DNA of 64,000 nucleotides from Natrinema amylolyticum (GTDB taxonomy: Archaea; Halobacteriota; Halobacteria; Halobacteriales; Natrialbaceae), in assembly GCF_020515625.1 (NCBI RefSeq), contig NZ_JAIWPJ010000001.1, positions 868,001-932,000 of the forward strand, given 5' to 3'. The translations under genes and the position numbers were made by a program. Of the stretch, positions 52,512 to 61,308 are shown one piece after another. Each line of letters starts with the position of its first letter. Positions within the stretch are counted from its first letter, which is position 1. The notes under the pieces were generated by a model that did not search any database, was not told the origin of the DNA, and saw only the letters and a list, made by a program, of their open reading frames with translations.

Positions 52512-53572
52512 TCTCTGGCACCTCCCTGTTCGGTCGCAGTTCCGGCGCCATCCGCAGCCGTGTCGGGCGTCCCCGGTCCCCAATCGACCTCCTCCTCGAG
52601 GTGATGGTCCTTCGGGAGATCGGGGTTCTTGCGGCGTTTCTCACAGAAACTCGAGTCGTTGCAGGCGTAGCGGGTCTCGAAGGCGTTGTCTCCGTCCTCG
52701 GTGGTCTCCTCTGAGACCTCGACGAGGTAGGTGTCGGTCGACCCGCAGGTGTGACAGGCCTGCTCGGGGAAGCGCTCGACGGTGAACTGCCGGTCGTCGA
52801 AGGCCAGTGGTTCGACCTCAGTGTGCGGCGGGACGGCGTAGATACGCGCCTCCCGGCCCGCAGCCAGTATCGTGAGATGGTCCGCGTGATCGAGTTTCGG
52901 CACGTCCCATCGCGGGATCGGCGAGGGGTCCATCAGATAGCGCCCGGCGACCATCGTCGGATACCGAGAGGAGATCTTAATCTCGCCGTACTCGACGATA
53001 TTTTCGTAAAGGTGGACCCACATTTTCCCATAGTTCTTGTGAGCGTGTCGCCGACGGTTAGCCGCGTCCGAGGGATCGACCTTCCGCAGCGCGTCGGTGA
53101 TCGGAACCTGCAACACCAGGCGCTGTTCATCGGTGAGCACCTCTTCGGGGATGCGGTGGCGACTCTGGATCAGGTCCGCCTCAGTGGTGTCAGTCGTCGT
53201 CGCTACGTCGGCGGTGTTCTCCGCCAGCCGCCGGATGTTGGCGGCGTTGACGCTCTCGTCCGCGCCCTGGTCAATCACTTTGAAGGTGTCCTCGGGACCG
53301 AGGATCGACAGTGAGGTCTGAATACCGCCGGTGCCCCACCCACGGGCCAGCGGCATTGGCCGGGAGGCATAGGGCACCTGATGGCCAGGGATGGCGACGG
53401 CTTTCAGTATCGAGCGTCGGACTTCGCGTTTGGTATGCTCGTCGAGGTACGCGTAATTGTATCCCTCCAGGCCGTCACTGTCTAGGGACTCGAGAGCGGC
53501 GTCGACGGAGTCGGTCGCGACGGGCGTGCCCCCGCCAGGCGATACGTCGTTGGTGGTGGTATGTTCAGTCAT
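52508..53572 (-). CDS. phnJ: C-P lyase, radical SAM enzyme PhnJ
   Basis: A 354-residue protein from the ATG at 53572, overlapping the phnI stop by 8 nt. YNYAYLDEHTKREVRRSILK and AIPGHQVPYASRPMPLARGW are PhnJ hallmarks. The cluster cysteines are C273-x2-C276 and C304, with C310 five residues on (ACNDSSFCEKRR) in the place of the thiyl-radical Cys of E. coli PhnJ. The spacing between C276 and C304 is 27 residues, longer than in E. coli. The enzyme cleaves the carbon-phosphorus bond, releasing an alkane and a ribose cyclic phosphate. Cysteines intact, so likely active. Confidence 0.93.
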   Translation of the reverse strand: MTEHTTTNDVSPGGGTPVATDSVDAALESLDSDGLEGYNYAYLDEHTKREVRRSILKAVAIPGHQVPYASRPMPLARGWGTGGIQTSLSILGPEDTFKVIDQGADESVNAANIRRLAENTADVATTTDTTEADLIQSRHRIPEEVLTDEQRLVLQVPITDALRKVDPSDAANRRRHAHKNYGKMWVHLYENIVEYGEIKISSRYPTMVAGRYLMDPSPIPRWDVPKLDHADHLTILAAGREARIYAVPPHTEVEPLAFDDRQFTVERFPEQACHTCGSTDTYLVEVSEETTEDGDNAFETRYACNDSSFCEKRRKNPDLPKDHHLEEEVDWGPGTPDTAADGAGTATEQGGARE

Positions 53573-54698
53573 CGTCACTCGTTCCCGCGACTGCTGGGTC
53601 CGCAGGTTGTTCGTCGGTTTCGACGCGGCCGCCCTCACTCAACCCCTTGCGCTCTCGGATGGAGCGGATGCGGTCCAAGATCGACTGGAACGTGACGTAG
53701 TGGGGTAGTTTGAGGTGTTCGATGAAGCCGAAGGAGTCCATCCCGTCGACCGTGTCGAGGACGAACTCGGCGTTCTCGGCGGGTTCGTCGTCGCTATCGA
53801 GCTGGATTGAGGCGTCCAGGATGGTCATCCCGATGGCCTTGCGTTCGTTGCGGCCAAAGGTCAGGCCGTACCCGAACGCGAACTGTGGGTCTTCGCGCTT
53901 CTCGTAGACGGGGACGACCGCCTCGGACTCGGTGACCTCGGTGTAGGTGACGGTCACCTCCTCACCGGTGTACGGGTGTTCGATCTGGACGGGCAGGCGT
54001 CCGACCCGGACCTCCGCCAGCGTCGGGTGGACCTGGCCGTACCCCCGCAGTGCGGAGTAGCCCAGAGCGGTCACCGCGCCGGTCTCGCCACGGGCTAGTT
54101 CTTGGAGGACCTCGTCGCGCTCGGGCGGGTGTGTGACCGACTCCCGGGTCGTGTCATTGGGTTCGTCGACCTCCGGTTCGTCGGGTTCGTGCAACAGCCC
54201 TTCTTCCCGGAGCAGTTCCGTGACGTTGGTCAGCCGTTCGGGATCGCCCTCGTCGTCGAGATCCCACTCGGTGGTGGGGTCCTCGGAGTCACCGGCGGCG
54301 AGGTCGAAATCCAGCAGTCGCTGGGTGTAGTCCTTGGTCGCGCCGAGGATCTGGCCACCTGGGACATCCTTGAACGCCGGTGAAACTCGCCTACTGGCGA
54401 TCATCTCGCCCGGATCGACTGTGGCCGTCTCGTCGAACCGTTCCAGCGTCGAGCGGTACGCCCGCAGCAGGAACGCGGACTCGACAGTGTCTCCCTGGGC
54501 CTGCTTGACCGCCAGCGCGGCCAGTCGTGGAGCGTAGAGGCCGCCCTCACTCATTGCCTGTGCAGTGAGGCGACCGAGTTGCCCCTCGATCTGATCGACG
54601 CCGATATCGTCGGAATCGTCGTCGATGCGCTGTTTCTCGAACAACTTCTCGGCGCGCTCGATGAGTTCCTCCCCGGCAGTAACCGCGACGTACCCCAT
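53565..54698 (-). CDS. phnI: PhnI, core subunit of C-P lyase complex
   Basis: A 377-residue protein. MGYVAVTAGEELIERAEKLF is the standard PhnI opening, and the central motifs ALGYSALRGYGQVHPTLAEV, VGRLPVQIEHPYTGEEVTV and YGLTFGRNERKAIGMTILD identify it. PhnI alone has nucleosidase activity, and in the complex it transfers phosphonate to the ribose of ATP. A charged insertion (DEPEVDEPNDTTRESVTHPP) near residue 185 is a haloarchaeal feature. phnH ends right next to its start. Confidence 0.93.
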   Translation of the reverse strand: MGYVAVTAGEELIERAEKLFEKQRIDDDSDDIGVDQIEGQLGRLTAQAMSEGGLYAPRLAALAVKQAQGDTVESAFLLRAYRSTLERFDETATVDPGEMIASRRVSPAFKDVPGGQILGATKDYTQRLLDFDLAAGDSEDPTTEWDLDDEGDPERLTNVTELLREEGLLHEPDEPEVDEPNDTTRESVTHPPERDEVLQELARGETGAVTALGYSALRGYGQVHPTLAEVRVGRLPVQIEHPYTGEEVTVTYTEVTESEAVVPVYEKREDPQFAFGYGLTFGRNERKAIGMTILDASIQLDSDDEPAENAEFVLDTVDGMDSFGFIEHLKLPHYVTFQSILDRIRSIRERKGLSEGGRVETDEQPADPAVAGTSDDD

Positions 54699-55244
54699 TC
54701 AGACCACCTCCGTCGTTACCGACCGCGGGAGTGCGGCCACGCGATCCTCGGTGGCAAAGATGGCGTCGACGCCGCGCGGGTAGTCGGACTGGACCGCCAC
54801 GAGCGCGGACAGTTCCGCCTCGGGCAGGGCCACCGACAGTGTTGCCGTCCCGTCGACACCGGGGCCCGAAAGGCTCAGCGTGGTTCCGTCGCCCGCGTCG
54901 TCGTCGAGGGTTTCGACGCGGTAGACGACGGTCGCCCCGTCGCTGGGCTCGGTCAGCGAGCCGCGCTTGCAGTCCCGCACCTCCCAATCGATGTGTTCGC
55001 GGGCGTGGACGATATCCGCCTTCCCGCACGGAGCGCGTTTGAGCCGGCCCTGATCGGTCAGGGCGGCCCGCACGGTCTCGTCGTCGGTCGCCAGCGTCAC
55101 CTCGTGGTCGACGAGGGTCGCCACGACGGCGTGGTCCGCGGGCGCCGGGACGGCGTGGACGGTTCCGGGCCGACTCATCGCCTCCAGTAGCCCGTCGAAC
55201 GTCTGGCGGGTGTCGTGAACGGGATCGATGCCGAGGGCCCTCAC
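54699..55244 (-). CDS. phnH: PhnH, core subunit of C-P lyase complex
   Basis: A 181-residue protein. DPVHDTRQTFDGLLEAMSRP and GTVHAVPAP match the PhnH N-terminus, and SLTEPSDGATVVYRVETL, LSLSGPGVDGTATLSVA and YPRGVDAIFATEDRVAALPR the rest. It dimerises with PhnG/PhnI in the core. It overlaps phnG by 4 nt and abuts phnI. No active-site residues are known for PhnH, so function follows from family and context. Confidence 0.9.
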   Translation of the reverse strand: MRALGIDPVHDTRQTFDGLLEAMSRPGTVHAVPAPADHAVVATLVDHEVTLATDDETVRAALTDQGRLKRAPCGKADIVHAREHIDWEVRDCKRGSLTEPSDGATVVYRVETLDDDAGDGTTLSLSGPGVDGTATLSVALPEAELSALVAVQSDYPRGVDAIFATEDRVAALPRSVTTEVV

Positions 55245-55684
55245 TCTTGGCCCTCCATCGTCTCGAATTCGACGGCTGTGTGTTTGCTTTGGGCCCAGTC
55301 CTGACGTCGCTGTTCGCGCTGACGGGCGGCCACGTCTTCTAGGGTGGCGACGATCGCAGGTGTCTCCTCGTGGCCCGCGGCGACAGCAGCGTCGACGATT
55401 GCGCCCGAGAGCGCGGCCCGTTCGCCCTTGCCCGGCACCATGGCAAAGCCGCGTGTCCCCTCGAGTTCGACCTCCGCGGGTGTCACCAGAACTTCGCCGA
55501 GGTTGAACGGACGACGTTCGACTGGGTCACACACCTGTTGCATCAGTAACTGTGGCCGCGGTTCTTGACGGACCGACAGCGGCGGGTCATCTTCGAGCAC
55601 GTCGTTGGCGAACTGAGCGAGTGTCGCCCCCTCGCAGGAGGCGATCAGCTCGAACCGATCAGATCTATCGTGTGGATCAACCAT
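55241..55684 (-). CDS. phnG: PhnG, core subunit of C-P lyase complex
   Basis: A 147-residue protein from the ATG at 55684; ATGs at 55717 and 55765 are in frame but would make it longer than usual. LMQQVCDPVERRPFNLGEVL and VTPAEVELEGTRGFAMVPGK are PhnG hallmarks, followed by EKGERAAL-like GERAALSGAIVDAAVA. It opens the leftward phn operon phnGHIJKLM plus the TIM-barrel and HAD genes, all with overlapping or touching ends. Confidence 0.9.
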   Translation of the reverse strand: MVDPHDRSDRFELIASCEGATLAQFANDVLEDDPPLSVRQEPRPQLLMQQVCDPVERRPFNLGEVLVTPAEVELEGTRGFAMVPGKGERAALSGAIVDAAVAAGHEETPAIVATLEDVAARQREQRRQDWAQSKHTAVEFETMEGQE

Positions 55685-55754
55685 ACACTCGGTCGAAACA
55701 CGTCCAAACGACTGCATAAGAATTCTCTCGGTACTCTCTATGGCTCGCTCGCCT

Positions 55755-55777
55755 TCGGGGTTCATTCCTTACCCCGA
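55755..55777. promoter_or_regulatory. Dyad in the divergent phn promoter region
   Basis: TCGGGG (55755-55760) and CCCCGA (55772-55777) form a perfect 6-bp inverted repeat with an 11-bp spacer. It lies midway between the phnG and phnD starts (226 bp apart), a good place for one regulator to control both operons. No phnF-type regulator gene is present; control by phosphate status is possible. Confidence 0.4.
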
Positions 55778-55909
55778 GATACAAAGTACAGACGAGTACG
55801 GACTATCGACTTCAGTATCGTATCGAACCGGGAAGATCGGCGCCCACTACGGACGATTCGGACTCTATACAGCCAATCGTTATTCGACCCATCTTCCAGA
55901 AATGAGTTG

Positions 55910-56938
55910 ATGTCCGAGGAGCCGACCGACGACGGTTCAGGGGTATCGACACCGAACAACAGTCCCGATTCGGGATTGACTGGGCGACGAAAGTTCATCG
56001 CCGGCAGCGCTACGCTTGCTGCCACCGCAGGACTTTCGGGATGTTTGGGTCTCAGCAGCGGTAGTAACTCTGGTGCCGAGACCATCACGATGCTACTGAC
56101 ACCGGGCACGCCGGCCGACGCCCGGCGGCGGTACAAGCCGGTCCAAAACCTCCTCAACGGCGAGGTCGACGGCGTCGACATCGAGATGCAGGTCCCGACA
56201 GACTACTCGGCGATCCGACCCGCCCTCGAAAGCGAGCAGGCCGAGATCGGGATGGACGACATCACGCTCCTCTCAAAGCCCGATATCATGGACGTTTACG
56301 GGACGACTGTGACGGGCGGTTCGGCGTTCTACTTCTCGCTAATGCTGGTCCAGCCGGGATCGGATATCCAGGAACGCACTGACATCGAAGGCAAGGAGTG
56401 GGCCTTCGCCGATCGGCTCTCGACCAGCGGATCCATCTTCGCGCTGTACACGCTCCAAGAAGCGGGACTCGACATTGGCGACGCGCCGAAGGAAGACCCC
56501 GTCGACTTCGACGCGACGTTCACCGACCACGATCAGGCGCTTCAGCGTCTCGCCAACGGCGAAGCCGTCGGCGCGACCACCTGGGGCGGCAACGGTATCC
56601 CGCACCTGCCCGAGGGAACCGAGGTTCCCGACCGCGTCGACGAAAAGAGCTCCTTCCTCGACACGATGGGCACCGAGACGCCCCAGTTCGAGCCGATCTG
56701 GTGGTCGTTCCCGATTCCGAAACAGCCGATGTATGCACGCAGTAGCTGGGAGTCCGATAAGAAAGAGGAGATCGGCGAGGTGCTGCGCAACTCCGATCAG
56801 GACCTGATCGAGCAATACTACCCCGAGGACTACGACGACGAGGAACTGCCGTTTACCACGCTGAGAGACACCTCGATCGAGGACTACAAGCCGGTCATCG
56901 AGCGTATGAACACCGTTGGTATCGATCCGGCGGCCTGA
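55910..56938 (+). CDS. phnD: Phosphonate-binding lipoprotein of ABC transporter
   Basis: A 342-residue protein from the ATG at 55910. A Tat-type start with GRRKFIAGSATLAATAGLSG followed by Cys43 gives a lipobox anchor, normal for haloarchaeal binding proteins. The mature part is a PhnD/phosphonate-binding domain: LLTPGTPADARRRYKPVQNL, MQVPTDYSAIRPALESEQAE, WAFADRLSTSGSIFALYTLQ and AVGATTWGGNGIPHLPEG. It captures phosphonate or phosphite outside the cell and passes it to PhnE. It is transcribed divergently from phnG. Confidence 0.92.
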   Translation: MSEEPTDDGSGVSTPNNSPDSGLTGRRKFIAGSATLAATAGLSGCLGLSSGSNSGAETITMLLTPGTPADARRRYKPVQNLLNGEVDGVDIEMQVPTDYSAIRPALESEQAEIGMDDITLLSKPDIMDVYGTTVTGGSAFYFSLMLVQPGSDIQERTDIEGKEWAFADRLSTSGSIFALYTLQEAGLDIGDAPKEDPVDFDATFTDHDQALQRLANGEAVGATTWGGNGIPHLPEGTEVPDRVDEKSSFLDTMGTETPQFEPIWWSFPIPKQPMYARSSWESDKKEEIGEVLRNSDQDLIEQYYPEDYDDEELPFTTLRDTSIEDYKPVIERMNTVGIDPAA

Positions 56939-56964
56939 CCGCCCGACACCCAGTTTTCAACACA

Positions 56965-57798
56965 ATGAGCACACTCAAAGTCGAGAACCTGTCGAAACAG
57001 TACGGGGACGTGACGGCTCTGGAAGACGTGTCCTTCGAGATAGAAGACGAGTTCGCCGTCCTGCTGGGCGAGTCCGGGGCTGGCAAGTCAACGCTACTGC
57101 GGTGTATCAATGGGCTGACCGAGCCGACCGAGGGGAGCATCTACCTTGACGACGAGGTGATCTCGAGATCGCAGACCGACATTGGTATGATCTTCCAGCA
57201 GCACAACCTCGTCGACGGTGTCTCGGCGTACCTCAACGCACTTACGGGCTCTCTCAACCGCGTCTCGATGCTCAAGAGTATGCTCCAGTGGCAGTCCCGC
57301 GAGGACAAACTCCGCGCGCTGGAGGCGCTCGAAACCGTCGGCCTCCTGGACGAGAGCCATCAACGGGTCTCCCAGATGTCTGGCGGCCAGCAGCAACGCG
57401 TCGGCATTGCCCGTGCGCTCGTTCAGGACCCGCGGTTGCTGCTGGCGGACGAGCCGGTTGCGAGCCTCGATCCCTCCAGCGCCGAGACGGTGATGGGGTA
57501 TCTCCGGAAGGCTGCCAAGCAACACGACGTGACCGCGCTGGTGAGCCTCCACCAAGTCAACATCGCCGCTCACTTCGGCGACCGGTTCATCGGCCTTCGC
57601 GACGGCCAGAAACTGTTCGATGTCCGACGTGATGAACTCACGCCTGAACTGATCGACGAATTGTACGGGAGCGTCGAGACCGTCGGCTTAGCCGAGCAGG
57701 AGGATACTGTCGAGGACGCTCTCGATGCCATCGACGACGACTCCGACGACCCTGACGAGGGCGCGGTCGAAGGCGTCCAGCGAGGGATCGAAGCATGA
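56965..57798 (+). CDS. phnC: Phosphonate ABC transporter ATPase
   Basis: A 277-residue ATPase. Walker A is GESGAGKSTLLRCINGLTEP, the Q-loop follows GMIFQQHNLVDGVSAYLNAL, the signature is MSGGQQQRVGIARAL, Walker B is LLLADEPVASLDP, and VSLHQVNIAAHFGDRFIGLR has the switch His. These match PhnC closely. The C-terminal 45 residues are very acidic (DDDSDDPDEGAVEGVQRG), an adaptation to high salt. It overlaps phnE by 4 nt. Confidence 0.93.
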   Translation: MSTLKVENLSKQYGDVTALEDVSFEIEDEFAVLLGESGAGKSTLLRCINGLTEPTEGSIYLDDEVISRSQTDIGMIFQQHNLVDGVSAYLNALTGSLNRVSMLKSMLQWQSREDKLRALEALETVGLLDESHQRVSQMSGGQQQRVGIARALVQDPRLLLADEPVASLDPSSAETVMGYLRKAAKQHDVTALVSLHQVNIAAHFGDRFIGLRDGQKLFDVRRDELTPELIDELYGSVETVGLAEQEDTVEDALDAIDDDSDDPDEGAVEGVQRGIEA

Positions 57799-58826
57799 GT
57801 ACGCCGCCGTCCGAAGGAGAGTCTCTCGCGGCCTACTTTGGGTACGAGGAGACCGGCGACTCGCCGGCCGAACAGAAACTTCAGGATATGAAGCGCCGCA
57901 AGACTCGGCGGCGGCTCTGGACGCTAGCCGGGCTGATCGCTACTGGTCTGCTGTTCTACGCTAGCCTCCGCGTCATCGAGTTCAATCTCGCGGAACTGGT
58001 CGGCCAGCTCGGCCAGTTCTACGAGGCGCTGCTGGAGTACTTTCCGCCAACGACGTACTTCGGCATCCCATTTGTCGATCTGGGCGCCTACGTGAGCTTC
58101 ATAATCGAAGAGAACCTGATCCTCACGGTCGAGGGAGGCCAGATCGTCTGGGGCGCGATGTTCGTCACGATGGCTGTGGCGTTCGCCGGGACAGTGCTAG
58201 GCCTGCCACTGGCGCTGTTTTTCGGCATTATGTCCAGCGAGCGGGTCATCCCATACCCGTTCAACTTCGTCTTCCGCGGGACGATGAGCCTCATCCGTGC
58301 CATCCCCGGGCTAGTGTGGTTTTTGATCCTGATTCCGCTCGCGGGCGTCACCCCCTTTACCGGCGCGCTGGCGATCATGGTCGACACCACGGGCTACTTG
58401 GGGCGGCTGTTCACCGACGAGCTCGAGGAGATCGAGGATGGCCCTATCGAGGGGATTCGCTCGACCGGGGCGAACCGATCACAGATCGTTTCCTTCGGCA
58501 TGCTGAGCCAAGTGTTCCGGCAGTTCATCGCTTGGATCGCTTTCGACCTCGAACACAACGTTCGGGCCGCCATCGGCCTGGGGATCATCGGTGCCGGCGG
58601 CCTGGGGCTGGAGCTGTACATCCAGCGTCAGACGTTCAACTACACGGAGATGATGGCCTGTATCATCCTCATCTTCCTGCTGGCCGGCTCAGTCGAATTG
58701 GTCAGCCAGCGCGTCCGCTCAACCCTCCGCGATGACGACGATGTCGAGAAGTCGGGCATCATCGAGGCATTCGCCAACGCGCCGAAGAATATCCTCGCCT
58801 CGACGATGGGGCGACGCGGACAATGA
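57795..58826 (+). CDS. phnE: Phosphonate ABC transporter permease
   Basis: A 343-residue permease with six or seven membrane helices. The coupling-helix motif is [20 protein letters not shown], typical of PhnE, with [20 protein letters not shown] next to it. A basic N-terminus ([13 protein letters not shown]) leads to the first helix. It is a single permease gene, so the transporter is likely a homodimer. It overlaps the acetyltransferase gene by 4 nt. Confidence 0.92.
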   Translation: MSTPPSEGESLAAYFGYEETGDSPAEQKLQDMKRRKTRRRLWTLAGLIATGLLFYASLRVIEFNLAELVGQLGQFYEALLEYFPPTTYFGIPFVDLGAYVSFIIEENLILTVEGGQIVWGAMFVTMAVAFAGTVLGLPLALFFGIMSSERVIPYPFNFVFRGTMSLIRAIPGLVWFLILIPLAGVTPFTGALAIMVDTTGYLGRLFTDELEEIEDGPIEGIRSTGANRSQIVSFGMLSQVFRQFIAWIAFDLEHNVRAAIGLGIIGAGGLGLELYIQRQTFNYTEMMACIILIFLLAGSVELVSQRVRSTLRDDDDVEKSGIIEAFANAPKNILASTMGRRGQ

Positions 58827-59488
58827 CCTACTACGAGGAGTACGGGCCGGACCGGACGCGCACGCTCGGGCCGGAACCGACGCTGCACGACCCCGTCTCG
58901 ATCACCGAGAGCGAACTCGGTGCGTGGACCGAAGTCCGGCGGCACGTGCGACTCAACGAGTCGGTGATCGGTGACTACACCTATCTCATGGAGCGTGTCC
59001 AACTCGATTACGCCACCGTCGGGAAGTTCGGCAACGTCGCGGCCGACGCTAGGCTCGGCCCGACGAACCATCCGATCGACCGCCCGACGGCCCACCACTT
59101 CACCTACCGGGCGGCGATGTACGACCTCGGCAGCGACGACGAGTCTATCTTCGAGTGGCGGGCCGATCAGCCGGTTGAGGTCGGTCACGACGCCTGGATC
59201 GGGCACGGCGCGGTCGTCCTACCCGGGGTCACTATCGGTAACGGTGCGGTCGTTGGTGCTGGTGCCGTTGTCGCCAGGGACGTCCCCGCATATACTATCG
59301 TCGCTGGGGTCCCTGCCGAACCGATCCGCCGGCGGTTCCCCGAGGACGTGGCCGCTCGCATCGAGGCGACCGAGTGGTGGCACTGGGACCACACGACGCT
59401 GACTGAGCGACTCGACGCGTTCCGTGATCTGGAGACCTTTCTCTCGAGATACGCGCCTGCAGAGACCGATCGGGCAACCCCGGATTGA
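58823..59488 (+). CDS. Phosphonate-operon hexapeptide acetyltransferase
   Basis: A 221-residue left-handed beta-helix acetyltransferase. [20 protein letters not shown], then [39 protein letters not shown] and [20 protein letters not shown] carry the hexapeptide repeat and active-site His-Asp. [20 protein letters not shown] is typical of the phosphonate-associated subfamily. Such proteins often end phn operons; by analogy with PhnO they may acetylate aminoalkylphosphonates or detoxify intermediates, but they are structurally unrelated to PhnO. Coupled to phnE. Confidence 0.85.
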   Translation: MTYYEEYGPDRTRTLGPEPTLHDPVSITESELGAWTEVRRHVRLNESVIGDYTYLMERVQLDYATVGKFGNVAADARLGPTNHPIDRPTAHHFTYRAAMYDLGSDDESIFEWRADQPVEVGHDAWIGHGAVVLPGVTIGNGAVVGAGAVVARDVPAYTIVAGVPAEPIRRRFPEDVAARIEATEWWHWDHTTLTERLDAFRDLETFLSRYAPAETDRATPD

Positions 59489-60204
59489 CATCTCTGGACC
59501 CGTATGGAATAATCATAACAACTGGTTTTCCACCCTCGCAGTCGACCACTCGTATGAGTAGTGCTCTTCCCCCTGAGGAATAGGTAGTCCACCTCCTCGG
59601 GCACTGATCGTCGTTCCCGGCGTCGCGCTACTGGCCATCGTCGCCTTGGCGTCGTCAACTTGGTACCGACACGTATCGCCACTCGGCGACCCCAATCACG
59701 CCGAGAGACGGTGCGCTCTTTCCCGAGTGGACGCCCGACTGGGTCGCCGGTATCGACCTATGAGCACACTGAGGCTGGCTCTGTGTCATCTAGCGCTCGC
59801 TGCTCGCGAACCACAGCGGCCAGGGCCACTTACTCCGCCCGTCGATCATCCCGTCCGCGGACAGTTGGCCCGGTTCGTGTACCACGACGGAGAATTCTAC
59901 CACTGTCACGAACGGCGTGGCACGCTCATGCTCGACCCGGGTGACGAGCGGACGGTCTTCGCCGACCTCGCGGTCGAACCCGAATCGCTACTGAAGCAGG
60001 AACGGCGTGCGCTCGACGTGCCGCGACGGGCGAACGCCCCCTCTCGGGAGCCGGAACGGTCGTTGCCGTTGACGAGGGTGACGGCGTCCTTACGAGTAAT
60101 CGCGTCGACACGGGATCTCCGCTCGTCACGGCCGTAAGCGTGCTCGGTCCGTTCCTAACAGAGCTCGTGCTGGTCGTTCGTGGCTGGGGGTCGGTCCGCG
60201 CACC
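59489..60204. other. Region with one doubtful frame after the phn transporter genes
   Basis: No gene is recognised. A frame from an ATG at 59760 to 60137 encodes 125 residues starting MSTLRLALCHLALAAREPQR; it contains FVYHDGEFYHCHERRGTLML, which looks like real protein, and then turns Arg/Ser-rich. It may be a fused remnant of a decayed gene. Downstream of it nothing is visible. Confidence 0.35.
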
Positions 60205-61110
60205 TCAAATCTCGACGTGATCCGGCTGGAGGCCGGAGTGGATTTGCACCGCCAGCTCCGCAGCGTCGACCCAGTAGTAGATCGCTCGCTCGAGCGCCCG
60301 TGTAACCGTCACCAGATGGCCGTACATGTCCGGATCGTACGCCGTCACGAGCTCGAACAGTTCGTCTAAGTCTCGGTGGACGGTCTCCTCCTCATCGCGG
60401 AGCTGTCGGTGGACCGCGAGGTCACAGTCGAACAGGATCCGCGAGAAGTACTCGTTGATCCGCGCACCTGAGGCGAAGATGTCAGCCATGCGCTCGCCAA
60501 CGGTCCCGTTCGCGTCGGTGCCCTCGCGGTCGGCGACATCGGCGATGAAGCAGGCCCGATCCCCGACGATCTCGAGGTTCGTCGCGATGGTCGACAGGTC
60601 CGCTGCGACGCGGTTGCCCGGCCAGTCGGTCGTCAACGTGTACGACTTCAATTCCGCGAGGACCGCCGAGTAGCGCTCATTGGTGAGCGACTCCAGGGTC
60701 TTTGCCGAGTGCTCAACGCTCTCGCCGAGAAACGCCGCGCGGGCGGCATCGTACTGGCGCGTGGTCACTGACTCTAGGCGGTCAAGCAGTTCCAGTACCT
60801 CCGTTCCATGATCATCGATCTCCTCGTTCGAGACGATCTCCGCGACGCTGGTATTAGAGCCATATAGCTTCGAGATATGTCTCGAATTGTCGTACAGGGC
60901 CGAATCGTCGACGACGTAGCCTTTGCGTACTACGTCCGCGGCCTTGAGCTCCTGCAGCAGCTCCGAGAGGTACTGTTCGGAGATGCCGACCGTGCATGCC
61001 AGTTCCTCTTTGGTCTCGGGTGCGGTCCTGTCGATCGCTTCGACGACCTGGGCACGCGTCGCGTCACGGCCGCCCGCTCCGAGCGGGCGTTGCCATGTTC
61101 GACGGGACAT
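60205..61110 (-). CDS. HTH-PhoU phosphate regulator
   Basis: A 301-residue protein. An N-terminal winged-helix (TRAQVVEAIDRTAPETKEEL, VGISEQYLSELLQELKAADV) precedes PhoU-like helical bundles from about residue 85. PhoU repeats show as EVLELLDRLESVTTRQYDAA, LSTIATNLEIVGDRACFIAD and the second as HRDLDELFELVTAYDP. In haloarchaea this fusion is a candidate direct regulator that senses the phosphate-transport state. It is divergent from a second PhoU protein, and both lie next to the phn genes, which suggests control of phosphonate use. Confidence 0.8.
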   Translation of the reverse strand: MSRRTWQRPLGAGGRDATRAQVVEAIDRTAPETKEELACTVGISEQYLSELLQELKAADVVRKGYVVDDSALYDNSRHISKLYGSNTSVAEIVSNEEIDDHGTEVLELLDRLESVTTRQYDAARAAFLGESVEHSAKTLESLTNERYSAVLAELKSYTLTTDWPGNRVAADLSTIATNLEIVGDRACFIADVADREGTDANGTVGERMADIFASGARINEYFSRILFDCDLAVHRQLRDEEETVHRDLDELFELVTAYDPDMYGHLVTVTRALERAIYYWVDAAELAVQIHSGLQPDHVEI

Positions 61111-61269
61111 ACCCGCTGGTCTCGGCTCCCGATATTAGAGTTGGCCCACAGACTGTCCGGACGGCTATATATCCCCGTGACCCGATCGGACCGAATCCGC
61201 CTCAAACCATGTGTCCACCGATGGTGTTGTACTGATATATGCGTCTCACTACCAGCACGGACCAGTCAT

Positions 61270-61292
61270 ACCAAAGTTAAGGTTTTCTTGGT
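61270..61292. promoter_or_regulatory. Dyad in the promoter of the AbrB-PhoU gene
   Basis: ACCAA (61270-61274) and TTGGT (61288-61292) form a perfect inverted repeat with a 13-bp spacer that contains AAGTTAAGG, a possible TATA element about 30 bp before the ATG at 61309. A repressor bound here would block the promoter. Evidence is positional only. Confidence 0.35.
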
Positions 61293-61308
61293 CAATGGCG
61301 GTCCGTGT

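Noticed and set aside
60877-61308. Upstream in-frame extension of the AbrB-PhoU gene
   Set aside because: It is antisense to the HTH-PhoU gene; METRKVQLSGG at 61309 is the standard start and has a TATA-like element about 30 bp before it.
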